The notes beneath the pieces are model-generated. The model did no database searches. It saw nothing but the letters and a program-made list of their open reading frames with translations, and had not been told where the DNA came from. DNA of 48,902 nucleotides from the NCBI GenBank assembly GCA_011390935.1, contig JAABRL010000030.1:1-48902 (forward strand), given 5' to 3'. The DNA comes from Gemmatimonas sp. Lineage in GTDB: Bacteria > Gemmatimonadota > Gemmatimonadetes > Gemmatimonadales > Gemmatimonadaceae. The position numbers were made by a program, and so were the translations under genes. Below are positions 17,817 through 25,887 of this stretch, piece after piece; positions within the stretch are counted from its first letter, which is position 1, and each line of letters opens with the position of its first letter.

Positions 17817-19039
17817 GCGACCGCCTCTTCGCGCAAGGCCTGCGCCACGCGCACGCGCGACGCACGCCACGCCGGAATCGCGCCGGCAAAGGTGGCCGCA
17901 ATCAGCAGCATGGCCAGCGACTTCCACGCAGCTTCGCCACTCCACACGAAGAAATCGAGATCGGCCGGCAATCCCGGAAAGTCGCGCAGAATGGTGTTGA
18001 GCCAGCGCGCCGTCACGAGGCCGAGGCCGAGGCCGATCGTGATGCCGGCAAGTCCGAGCATGAGTCCCTCGAGCATGATCTGTTGCAGCACGCCGGCTCG
18101 CGGCACGCCAATGGCTCGCAGCACGGCGAGCTCACCGAGTCGTTCGTTCACCGAGAGCGACACCAGGGTGGTGACAAGCAGCACGCCGATCACCAGACTG
18201 AGCGCGCCAAGAATGAAGGCGAGTTGGCGGAAGTAGGCCAACCGCTCTTCGACCTGCACAATGGCCGTCTCGGTGGAGATCGCCGTGACACGCGAATGTT
18301 CGGTCTCGATCCATAGACGGACGCGTTCAATGCGATCGCGCTGCGCCGCGGCATCGAGCCCGTCCACGCGCACGCTCGCCATGGCGAGCGACATGCGGTC
18401 TCGCCCGCTCGTGCCGAGGAAGTGCTGCAGCGCACCGAGTGGCGTGGAGAGCGCCGGCAGCCCGGGCGGCACGTACAGAAAGCGGGCCTCGCCAACGATC
18501 ACCACACGTCCACGCCGACCGGACTGGCGCAGCTGTGCGCTGCGTTCCGTGCTCAAATCGACCGTGTCACCGAGTGAGACACCCAGACGCGTCAGGAACG
18601 TCGCGTTCACAATCGCTTCGCGGATCGTGCTGTCAGCGGGCATGCTGGGTTCGCGCCCGGCAAGCAGGGTGTATTCGCCCTGCACGTCCGCGTTGGTGCC
18701 CAGCGCGAAGGCGCTCACGGCCTGCTCGCCACGCTGTGCTTGCACCGTGGTGCCCAGCGACGGACTCACGCGTGCAACATCGGGGTGCGATCGCAACGAC
18801 GCCACAAGCGCGGCCGCCCCTCCGACCGACGCTTCGGTGTCGAACGGCAACGTGCCCTTGGGCGTGACGCGCAGCTGATACCCCTGCGAGGTGAGCAGTG
18901 AGCGAAACGACGCGCGCATGCCCGTGGCGAGCATGACCATGTCGAGCAGGAGCGCGGCGGCGATCGCGAGACCAAACACCGCGAGCAACGTGCGCATGGG
19001 GTGACGGCGCAGTGCGGCCCACGCGAGGGTGGCGCGCAT
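17813..19039 (-). CDS. ABC transporter permease, FtsX/MacB type
   Basis: 408 aa with the usual layout: one N-terminal helix (about 15-40), a large periplasmic MacB_PCD-like domain (about 45-265), and three C-terminal helices (about 270-400). The motif NERLGELAVLRAIGVPRAGV before the third helix is the typical FtsX coupling region that contacts the ATPase. It is the second gene of a four-gene operon, 37 bases after the preceding permease gene, and overlaps the ATPase start. The substrate is not known; AttFG-type and LolCDE-type exporters share this architecture. Confidence 0.88.
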   Translation of the reverse strand: MRATLAWAALRRHPMRTLLAVFGLAIAAALLLDMVMLATGMRASFRSLLTSQGYQLRVTPKGTLPFDTEASVGGAAALVASLRSHPDVARVSPSLGTTVQAQRGEQAVSAFALGTNADVQGEYTLLAGREPSMPADSTIREAIVNATFLTRLGVSLGDTVDLSTERSAQLRQSGRRGRVVIVGEARFLYVPPGLPALSTPLGALQHFLGTSGRDRMSLAMASVRVDGLDAAAQRDRIERVRLWIETEHSRVTAISTETAIVQVEERLAYFRQLAFILGALSLVIGVLLVTTLVSLSVNERLGELAVLRAIGVPRAGVLQQIMLEGLMLGLAGITIGLGLGLVTARWLNTILRDFPGLPADLDFFVWSGEAAWKSLAMLLIAATFAGAIPAWRASRVRVAQALREEAVA

Positions 19040-19076
19040 CAGTGCGTCGCTCCACTATTGGCAGCAATCGGCAGCA

Positions 19077-20009
19077 TCAGCGACCCAACAGCGTGAGCGG
19101 CGGCGTGCGCACCAGCCGCCACGCGGCGAGTGAGCCCGCCACGATGCCGAGCAGCAGCGACAGCGCCACGGCGAACAGCGCAATGCGCGGCGTGAGCAGC
19201 GCGAACGTGAGCGGCGTGCGGAAGACGCGCTGGTAGTGGGCGTTCACCAGCAGTGTTGCCACCCAGCCGATCGCGGCACCGGCGGCGCTGCCGAGTACAG
19301 CCACCACGGCGGCTTCCGCAATGACCGACAGGGCGACCGTCCGTCGGGACAGCCCCGCCAAACGCAGCGCGGCCACGGCCCGCCGTCGTTCTTCCACCTT
19401 CAACAGCAGAATGCACAGCAGAAACACCGCGCTCGCCACGATCGTGATGCCGCCGATTGCGCGATGAAAGCGGTCCACCACCTGAAAGGTGCGTGAGCTC
19501 TGCACCGCCACGTCGCGTGAGGCGTGCGCCCGGAAGCCGAAGGCCACGTGGTTCACTCCCGCAAGAAACGAATCCACCGCAGCGGGTCCGGCCTCGGCGT
19601 TGATCGCCACGGCGAACCGATCCACACGATCGGCCGATCCGGTGAGTCGTTGCAGATGATCGAGGTGCAAACGTACGCGGTACTCGCTGCGCGCCACTTC
19701 CGACGGATCGGCAGCGCGCCGCACCAGCGCGCTCACCACCACCGGCTCGCCCACGGTCCCGGCTTCAGCGCTCAGGCGGAGCGTATCGCCCACCTGCACG
19801 CCGGCGTCGCTCGCAAGCCGTTCATCGACCGCGATCCCGCGCACGAGCGGCGGACGACGTCCCGGCACGAGCGGGTCCCGGGGCGCTCCGATCACGGGTC
19901 CGGGGGCGCTCTGCGCGGGCAGCGGCTGCCACGCCACAACGCCGACCGTCGCACACAGCGCAACAGCCAGCCGTCGGATTGCTTCGCGAGTTTTGGGCAG
20001 GCGCGTCAT
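19077..20009 (-). CDS. ABC transporter permease, FtsX-type, short
   Basis: 310 aa from ATG 20009; a GTG three codons upstream (20018) is an alternative. The N-terminus (RRLAVALCATVGVVAWQPLPAQS) looks like a cleavable signal peptide or a first helix, followed by a periplasmic region (about 40-190) much shorter than in the partner permease. The C-terminal part has three helices and the FtsX motif KVEERRRAVAALRLAGLSRRTV. It is the first gene of the operon that continues with the second permease, the ATPase and the AttH-like protein. The two permeases presumably form a heterodimer; that is inference. Confidence 0.8.
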   Translation of the reverse strand: MTRLPKTREAIRRLAVALCATVGVVAWQPLPAQSAPGPVIGAPRDPLVPGRRPPLVRGIAVDERLASDAGVQVGDTLRLSAEAGTVGEPVVVSALVRRAADPSEVARSEYRVRLHLDHLQRLTGSADRVDRFAVAINAEAGPAAVDSFLAGVNHVAFGFRAHASRDVAVQSSRTFQVVDRFHRAIGGITIVASAVFLLCILLLKVEERRRAVAALRLAGLSRRTVALSVIAEAAVVAVLGSAAGAAIGWVATLLVNAHYQRVFRTPLTFALLTPRIALFAVALSLLLGIVAGSLAAWRLVRTPPLTLLGR

Positions 20010-20082
20010 CAAGTTCACCCCTCGGCAACGGACGGTTTCGCGCGTTCGTTCCGCACACGCCGCTCGCGCGCGAGGCCGCGCA

Positions 20083-20823
20083 CTACGCGCAGTCGGGAGG
20101 CTCCGGCACCGCCTCCACCAGCACCTGCTCGGCCAGCCCCTGCCCTACCACCGGTTCGGCATCCCCGATGCGCAGCGTCAGCGGGCCTTCGAAGGGAGCA
20201 CGGGCGAGCACCTGCACCTCGACCCCCGGTGTGAGATCGATTTCAGCCAGATACCGGAGCAGCCCCGGATTCTTGTCGCTCACGCGCACCATGCGAGCGA
20301 GCGTGCCGACCTCGAGGTCGGCCAATGTCTTGTGCCGGCGCTCATCGACTCGACCATCGGCGGTGGGGATCGGCGCCCCGTGCGGGTCCGACGTGGGGTT
20401 ACCCAGCGCCACCGCCATGCGCTCCACCAGCTCGTCCGACGCGGCATGTTCGAGTCGCTCCGCCTCGTCATGCACCCGATCCCACGGATATCCGAGCTGT
20501 TCGGTGAGGTACGACTCGATGATGCGATGACGCCGAATGGTGCGGAGCGCCACCAGTCGCCCCGGTTCGCTCAGTCGCACGCCGCGGTAGCGCTCGTATT
20601 CGAGCAGCCCCTGCTCCGACAACCGACGGATCATGCCCGTGACCGAGGCGGGTGCCACGCCAAGTCGCGCCGCGACCTCGTTGGTGGACGCGGTGCCCTC
20701 GCGACCGGCCAGATCGTAGATCGCCTTCAAGTAATCTTCGACGGGTGCGCTCACCCGCCCATCGGCCGACGCCGGTTGCACGGTGCCGGGGCGCGCTGGT
20801 CGCGCGCGACGGGGCGTGGTCAT
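20083..20823 (-). CDS. mntR: DtxR-family metal-dependent repressor (MntR/IdeR-like)
   Basis: 246 aa. Residues about 25-90 are a winged helix (VEDYLKAIYDLAGREG, then VAARLGVAPASVTGMIRRLSE), residues about 90-165 the metal-binding dimerisation domain (HRIIESYLTEQLGYPWDRVHDEAERLEH and GNPTSDPHGAPIP), and the C-terminus an SH3-like FeoA domain (LADLEVGTLARM...PGVEVQVLARAP). Start ATG 20823 overlaps the usp stop as ATGA. It follows mntH and usp in one operon, and a DtxR-type palindrome overlaps the operon promoter (22719-22734). This points to manganese-dependent autorepression; metal preference is inferred from the neighbour, not proven. Confidence 0.88.
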   Translation of the reverse strand: MTTPRRARPARPGTVQPASADGRVSAPVEDYLKAIYDLAGREGTASTNEVAARLGVAPASVTGMIRRLSEQGLLEYERYRGVRLSEPGRLVALRTIRRHRIIESYLTEQLGYPWDRVHDEAERLEHAASDELVERMAVALGNPTSDPHGAPIPTADGRVDERRHKTLADLEVGTLARMVRVSDKNPGLLRYLAEIDLTPGVEVQVLARAPFEGPLTLRIGDAEPVVGQGLAEQVLVEAVPEPPDCA

Positions 20824-21275
20824 GCCACCCCCTCGGCTGTGACCGAGCCCGGCGCTGGTCCGCGCACCATGAGCACCGGCACCATGGTGCGGTGGCGCAC
20901 ACTGTTCGCCGTGGCGCCATAGATGAGATCCTGCAGACCCTTGTGGCCGTGCGTGGCCATGGCGATCAGGTCGCACCGCTCGCGTTCGGCCGCCGCACAA
21001 ATTTCGGCCGCCGGGTCACCGGCGGCGAGCACGGCATCCGCGCTGAATCCTTCTGCCCGAAGCCGCGCGCACGTCTCTTCGAGATACGCGCGATCCCGCG
21101 CCATCTCTTCCGATTCCCGGAGCGCCAACTGCTGCGCATTGCGCGCCGCCCACCCGTCGGCCACGTGAATGAGCACCATCGACGCACCGCACAGCTGGGC
21201 CAGCTGACGCACATGATCGAGGATGCCCGCATCGTACGCCGAATGCTCGAGCGGAATGAGAATGCGCTGGTACAT
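20820..21275 (-). CDS. Universal stress protein, UspA family
   Basis: 151 aa single-domain Usp protein. The N-terminus MYQRILIPLEHSAYD and the C-terminal ATP-binding loop ATHGHKGLQDLIYGATANSV followed by VPVLMVR match the ATP-binding subgroup, although Ala replaces the usual Ser/Thr after the last glycine. It lies between mntH and mntR, 16 bases after mntH. Nramp transporters and Usp domains are found together in several bacteria, which suggests a regulatory partner for metal uptake; the role here is inferred from position. Confidence 0.88.
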   Translation of the reverse strand: MYQRILIPLEHSAYDAGILDHVRQLAQLCGASMVLIHVADGWAARNAQQLALRESEEMARDRAYLEETCARLRAEGFSADAVLAAGDPAAEICAAAERERCDLIAMATHGHKGLQDLIYGATANSVRHRTMVPVLMVRGPAPGSVTAEGVA

Positions 21276-21291
21276 CGGAGAACGGAAAGAG

Positions 21292-22710
21292 TCAGCCGCG
21301 CAGCTCGGCGAATGTCTGCACGAGCAACCAGACGTTCAGCGCAGCAATGATCGCGGCGATGACGTACGCCGCAAACTTGAGCAGCCCCGAGTTCACGAAC
21401 TCGCCCATCTTTTCGCGATCCGAGGTGAAACGCACCAGCGGAAACACGGCGAAGGAGAGCTGCAGACTGAGCACCACCTGACTGAACACCAACAACTTCG
21501 CCGTGCCGCTCTCTCCGTACAAGATGGCCACGATCGCCGCCGGCACGATCGCGATCATGCGCGTGATCAATCGGCGCAGCCATGGCCGAATGCGCAGCTC
21601 GAGAAATCCTTCCATCACGATCTGGCCCGCCAGCGTGCCGGTGAGCGTGGAGCTCTGACCCGAGGCGAGCAGCGCGAGCGCGAAGACGGTACTTGCCGCA
21701 CCGACGCCCAACAGCGGCGAGAGCAGCTGATACGCGTCCTGGATTTCAGCCACCTCCGTGTTGCCGGTGGTGTGAAACGTGGCCGCCGCCACAATCAGAA
21801 TGCTCGCGTTGATGAACAGTGCGAAGGTGAGCGCAATCGTGGAGTCGAGAAAGGCGAACCGCACTGCCTCCCGCTTGCCCTCGGCATTGAGCTCGTACTT
21901 GCGCGTCTGCACCACGGACGAGTGCAGATACAGGTTGTGGGGCATCACCGTGGCGCCGAGAATGCCCATGGCGAGGTACAGCATGGTGGGATTGCTGATG
22001 ATCTCCGTCGTGGGCACGAAGCCGCGTGCGATACCTGCCACGTCCGGTCGCGAGATGAACAGCTCGAAGGCAAAGCAGCCGCCGATCACGGCCACCAGCG
22101 AAATCACCAGCGCCTCGAGATAGCGGAAGCCCCGGTTCTGCAGGTACAGCACGAGCAGCACATCGAGCGCGGTGATCGCGATGCCCCAGGGCAACGGAAT
22201 CCCGAAGAGCAGGTTGATCGCGATCGCCGACCCGATCACCTCAGCCAGGTCGCAGGCGGCGATGGCGATTTCGCACAGCACCCAGAGCGCGAAGGCCACC
22301 GGCGGCGAGTAGTGGTCGCGGCAGGCCTGCGCGAGGTCTCGGCCGGTCACAATGCCCAGTTTGGCCGCGAGCCCCTGCAGCAGCACGGCCATGAGATTGG
22401 ACAGCAGGATCACGCTGAGCAGCGCGTAGCCGAAGCGTGATCCGCCCGCGAGTCCGGTGGCCCAGTTGCCCGGGTCCATGTAGCCCACGGCCACGAGATA
22501 GCCTGGGCCGGCGAACGCCAGCAGCTTCTTGAAGGTGGTCGCCTTGTTCACCGGCACCGACCGGTAGACCTCGGCCAGCGAAGGCGCGATGCGCGCTCGG
22601 CGCCAGCCGGCGTCCGGCTCGGCGGGCACGATGGTGGGCGCGGCCGGCGTGCCGGGCGGAGGCGCCGGGGGATCGAGCGGAGTGGGAGGGGGCGACGGCG
22701 TGACAGGCAC
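21292..22710 (-). CDS. mntH: Nramp divalent metal (Mn2+) transporter
   Basis: 472 aa proton-coupled importer with about eleven helices. The metal-site motifs are D79-P-G-N82 ([10 protein letters not shown]) in helix 1 and A-x-x-M256-P-H-N ([16 protein letters not shown]) in helix 6. An unusual Pro-rich cytoplasmic N-terminus of about 40 residues precedes helix 1. The start is GTG 22710, since a complete promoter ends 6 bases before it and no other start fits. It is the first gene of mntH-usp-mntR. Manganese is favoured over iron because of the DtxR-type regulator and the operator, but both metals are possible. Confidence 0.92.
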   Translation of the reverse strand: MPVTPSPPPTPLDPPAPPPGTPAAPTIVPAEPDAGWRRARIAPSLAEVYRSVPVNKATTFKKLLAFAGPGYLVAVGYMDPGNWATGLAGGSRFGYALLSVILLSNLMAVLLQGLAAKLGIVTGRDLAQACRDHYSPPVAFALWVLCEIAIAACDLAEVIGSAIAINLLFGIPLPWGIAITALDVLLVLYLQNRGFRYLEALVISLVAVIGGCFAFELFISRPDVAGIARGFVPTTEIISNPTMLYLAMGILGATVMPHNLYLHSSVVQTRKYELNAEGKREAVRFAFLDSTIALTFALFINASILIVAAATFHTTGNTEVAEIQDAYQLLSPLLGVGAASTVFALALLASGQSSTLTGTLAGQIVMEGFLELRIRPWLRRLITRMIAIVPAAIVAILYGESGTAKLLVFSQVVLSLQLSFAVFPLVRFTSDREKMGEFVNSGLLKFAAYVIAAIIAALNVWLLVQTFAELRG

Positions 22711-22716
22711 GCCAGA

Positions 22717-22745
22717 TTTTTAGCGTACCCTAAACATCAAGTCAA
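22717..22745 (-). promoter_or_regulatory. mntH promoter (-35/-10), leaderless
   Basis: On the minus strand the -35 TTGACT (22745-22740) is separated by exactly 17 bases from the -10 TAAAAA (22722-22717), and 6 bases later comes the GTG start at 22710. Transcription would start on or beside the start codon, so the mRNA is probably leaderless. The spacer and -10 are covered by a palindromic operator. Confidence 0.65.
22719..22734 (-). promoter_or_regulatory. Candidate MntR (DtxR-family) operator
   Basis: A 16-base near-perfect palindrome, TTTAGGGTACGCTAAA on the minus strand, with arms TTTAG...CTAAA; only the sixth and eleventh bases break symmetry. Length and arm sequence resemble DtxR/IdeR/MntR boxes. 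It covers part of the spacer and the -10 of the mntH promoter, so binding would block RNA polymerase. The regulator gene lies two genes downstream in the same operon. Confidence 0.65.
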
Positions 22746-22784
22746 CCCCACACAAACTTCGCCCCGTCCGTCTCGGCGCGCCCC

Positions 22785-24557
22785 CTACTGCCCTGCCGCG
22801 AACCCGTCACGGCGCGGGTCCGCCGCTCCGATTCGGCGACCGTCCGGCGACACGTATACCGCGTGCACCCCGCCAAACTGAATGTCCCCCGCGCGCGACA
22901 ACGGGCGGAAGCCGCGATCCACCAACGCCCCGTACACGGACGCGGGGAAGCCCGGCTCCACTTCCACTTCACGCGAGGACCACGTGGGGTGCAGGCGCGG
23001 CGCGGCCAGCGCCAGCCCGGGGTCCTCGCCGAACACCAGCATGCGCACCGTCACCTGGGCAGTCGCCGGCTGGATGTACTGCGACCCGGCCGCGCCCACC
23101 ACCAGTCGCACCCGATTCCCCTGCAGCAACATGGTGGGCGACATGGTGCTGTTGCTGTAGCGGTTCCGACCACGTGTCGCCGCGTCGAAGTTGCGCCCCG
23201 CCGAGTTGAGCCATACCCCATCGCTCCACACGCCCGAGCCGAAGAGCACACCCACCGTCGTCGTCATCGACACGGCGTTGCCTTCCGCATCGACCACACT
23301 GAGGTGCGAGGTGAAGCTGCTGTCCTGCGCGAGCTCGCCCTCCTCGACGGTCGCATTCGCGAAGGCCCCCGCGTCGATGTCGCTGCGCGGCGGCGCGCGA
23401 AACGGATCGACCGTCGAGCATTCCGGCGTCAGCGGTGCGGTCTCGGCCGTCCACGCATCGCCCGCACGCACGCTGTCGGTGAGCGGAGCGCTCAGCAGTT
23501 CGGCGCGCGCGCGTGCGTACATCGCGCTGGCCATGCCGTTCGCCGGTACCGGGCGCCCTCGCGGATCGCCGCGCCAACGCTGTCCGTCGATCTGCGCAAT
23601 GCGAATGAGCTGGGCAAACGAAGTGGCCGTCGCCGGGTGCTCCGTGTAGCCGCGATTGGCGGTGAGCCCGCTCAGCTCCGCGAGATGCAGCATCTGCAGC
23701 ACGACCGCGCCGCCCATTGGCGGCGGCGCACCGAGTACCGTGTAGCCGCGCCAAGTAGTGCATAGCGGACGCATCCAGGTGCTCTCGTAGTTGCCCATGT
23801 CCTCGGCCGTGATCAATCCGCCGCGCGCCTGCACATGCGAGGCGAGGCGTTCGGCGAACGCGCTGCGGTAGAACGCGTCCGCGCCGGCGTAGGCGATCAG
23901 CTCGAGCAGACTGGCCAGTTCAGGCTGCACCAGACGTTCACCGGGGCGCAGCGGCGTGCCATTCGGCATGAACCGAGCCGCGGCCCCCGGTTCGAGCTTC
24001 ACACGCTCAGCGGCCGACGCAATCGTCCGGGAGAGCAGGGGAGTGACGATGAACCCGTCACGCGCGAGCGCGAGCGCCGGCGCAATCACCTGCTCACGCG
24101 GCAGACGGCCGAGCGAGTCGTGCAACGCGAGCAGGCCCCGCACCATGCCGGGGGTGGCGGCTCCGCGGCCTGCGCGGTCACCGCCAGCACTGCCGGTATC
24201 AGGGCGCGTCCACGCCTCGTCGTTGCCTGAACTCGGATAAAACGACAGGTGATCGGCGCGCCGCGCGCCCTGCATGTACACCGTCGCGGCCCCGCCCCCG
24301 CCCAATCCGGTCTGGGACGGGTCCACCACCGACAGCGCAAACGCCGTTGCCACGGCGGCATCGACGGCGTTGCCCCCCTGCCTCAGGATCTGCACCCCCG
24401 CGAGCGTGGCTTCCTGCTGGGACGCGGACACCATGCCGGCGCGTCCTTCCGCGCGCTTCCCGGTCATCGGGGTGGCCACGGACGACGCAGGTGGTGCGGC
24501 GCAGGCGGCGCTGAAGAGCAGCGCGGCGATCGCAGCGCGAGAGGTGGAATGACGCAT
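22785..24557 (-). CDS. ggt: Gamma-glutamyltransferase, lipoprotein form
   Basis: 590 aa periplasmic enzyme that cleaves gamma-glutamyl bonds of glutathione and matures by self-cleavage into large and small subunits. A lipobox (LFSAACAA, Cys19) suggests an outer-membrane lipoprotein. Family motifs are GGNAVDAAVATAFALSVV and GLGGGG, and at the processing site T416-S-H-L-S-V-V-D. The nucleophile threonine is kept while the usual second Thr is Ser. The ATG at 24557 gives the lipoprotein signal; the open frame upstream is not coding. It is divergent from a secreted propeller protein (145-base gap). Confidence 0.93.
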   Translation of the reverse strand: MRHSTSRAAIAALLFSAACAAPPASSVATPMTGKRAEGRAGMVSASQQEATLAGVQILRQGGNAVDAAVATAFALSVVDPSQTGLGGGGAATVYMQGARRADHLSFYPSSGNDEAWTRPDTGSAGGDRAGRGAATPGMVRGLLALHDSLGRLPREQVIAPALALARDGFIVTPLLSRTIASAAERVKLEPGAAARFMPNGTPLRPGERLVQPELASLLELIAYAGADAFYRSAFAERLASHVQARGGLITAEDMGNYESTWMRPLCTTWRGYTVLGAPPPMGGAVVLQMLHLAELSGLTANRGYTEHPATATSFAQLIRIAQIDGQRWRGDPRGRPVPANGMASAMYARARAELLSAPLTDSVRAGDAWTAETAPLTPECSTVDPFRAPPRSDIDAGAFANATVEEGELAQDSSFTSHLSVVDAEGNAVSMTTTVGVLFGSGVWSDGVWLNSAGRNFDAATRGRNRYSNSTMSPTMLLQGNRVRLVVGAAGSQYIQPATAQVTVRMLVFGEDPGLALAAPRLHPTWSSREVEVEPGFPASVYGALVDRGFRPLSRAGDIQFGGVHAVYVSPDGRRIGAADPRRDGFAAGQ

Positions 24558-24702
24558 AGGACCGGGGGCGGGAGTGCGGAACCGTGCTGGGGCGGGCGTA
24601 GTACTGTCGAATGGTGGCGACAGAGGGCCAACGCGTGCAACTTCGCGGACGGCCTGCGGTGTGTTGGCGCGGCAATCCGTAACCCTGACCCGAGGTGGCT
24701 GC

Positions 24703-25866
24703 ATGCGACGTCTGGTGATCTGTCACCCACTCGTGTTGCGTCGGGCCGTCGCCGTGGTCGCACTCTACATGCTCGCGGCACCTCCCTTGCCGTCGCAGCC
24801 CGCACTCGCGGTCTCGACGTGGCGCGCCGTGGAACAGTGGCGGGTAGACGGCACGGAAGCCGGCGCATCGGGGTTCGCCGATCTGCGTGACCTCGTCGTG
24901 CTGAAGGATGGATCGCTCTGGACGCTCGACTTCAAGGAGCAATCCATTCGCCGCTACGATGCGCGCGGCCGCTTCGTGGGGACGACCGGACGCGCTGGCG
25001 CGGGCCCGGGCGAAATGCGCAATGCCAACGGCCTGCTCGTGCACGGTGACGGCACCGTATGGATCAACGACCCGCAGAACGGCCGACTCACCGTGTTTGG
25101 CGCGGACGGACGGTTCCTGCGGCAACACACGCTGTCGATTTTCGGCTTCGGCTATCGGTGGGACGCCTGGTTTGATCGCACCACGCAGGAGGTCATCGAT
25201 CCCACCATCGTGCGGGTCGGCGACGACTTTGCGCGCGTGTGGCGTCGCGTGAGTGCCACCGGCGTGGACCGTGGCACCGTCGCATCGCCAGCATGTGCCG
25301 GGCTGTCGCAGATTAAGCCCGCCACCTTCACGGGGTGGACGGCAAAGGGGCCGGGCGGCGCCATGGGGGCCTACCCGTTCACCACCGGCGGCGGCGTGGT
25401 CGCCACAGGACGCGGGACCGTGTGGTGTGCGTCCCCGGACGCGTTGCAGGCCTCGCTCGTACGCATCGGCGGCAACGACACCATCGCCCAGAGCACACTG
25501 CGCCTGCCACGCCTTCCCGTGGCACCCGCCGAGCGAACCGAAGCCATCGCGCAGATCCGCAAACGCCTCGAGCGCTACGCCACCAACGACTTCGACGCGT
25601 CCAAGGTCCCCAACACCAAGCCAGCCATCGGCGCACTCTGGGTGGATGACGACGGTCGCCTCTGGCTCATGCATACGCAGGCCTACCAGACGCACCGCAC
25701 CGTCTACGATGTGCATGATGACCGCGGAGCACATCTCGGCCGCGTCTCCGTGCCGTTTCGTGTCTCGCCGACGATGCCGCCGCGCGCACGAGACATGCAA
25801 CGATGGCTGCCCGTCCTTGATGACGACGACGTGGTCTCCGTGGTGCACTTCACACTGACCCGCTGA
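24703..25866 (+). CDS. Secreted six-bladed beta-propeller (NHL-like) protein of unknown function
   Basis: 387 aa. An N-terminal signal peptide (about 1-34, ending PSQPALA) is followed by repeated blades with the pattern DGSLWTLDFKEQSIRRYDARGRFV, DGTVWINDPQNGRLTVF and DGRLWLMHTQAYQ. This resembles the 6-bladed propeller/NHL proteins common in Gemmatimonadota and Bacteroidota. No catalytic motif was seen. Start at ATG 24703 with GAGGT 6-10 bases upstream. It is divergent from ggt and precedes a GCS2-CBS gene by 21 bases. Confidence 0.75.
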   Translation: MRRLVICHPLVLRRAVAVVALYMLAAPPLPSQPALAVSTWRAVEQWRVDGTEAGASGFADLRDLVVLKDGSLWTLDFKEQSIRRYDARGRFVGTTGRAGAGPGEMRNANGLLVHGDGTVWINDPQNGRLTVFGADGRFLRQHTLSIFGFGYRWDAWFDRTTQEVIDPTIVRVGDDFARVWRRVSATGVDRGTVASPACAGLSQIKPATFTGWTAKGPGGAMGAYPFTTGGGVVATGRGTVWCASPDALQASLVRIGGNDTIAQSTLRLPRLPVAPAERTEAIAQIRKRLERYATNDFDASKVPNTKPAIGALWVDDDGRLWLMHTQAYQTHRTVYDVHDDRGAHLGRVSVPFRVSPTMPPRARDMQRWLPVLDDDDVVSVVHFTLTR

Positions 25867-25887
25867 AACGCGGGAGCACATCTGCTC

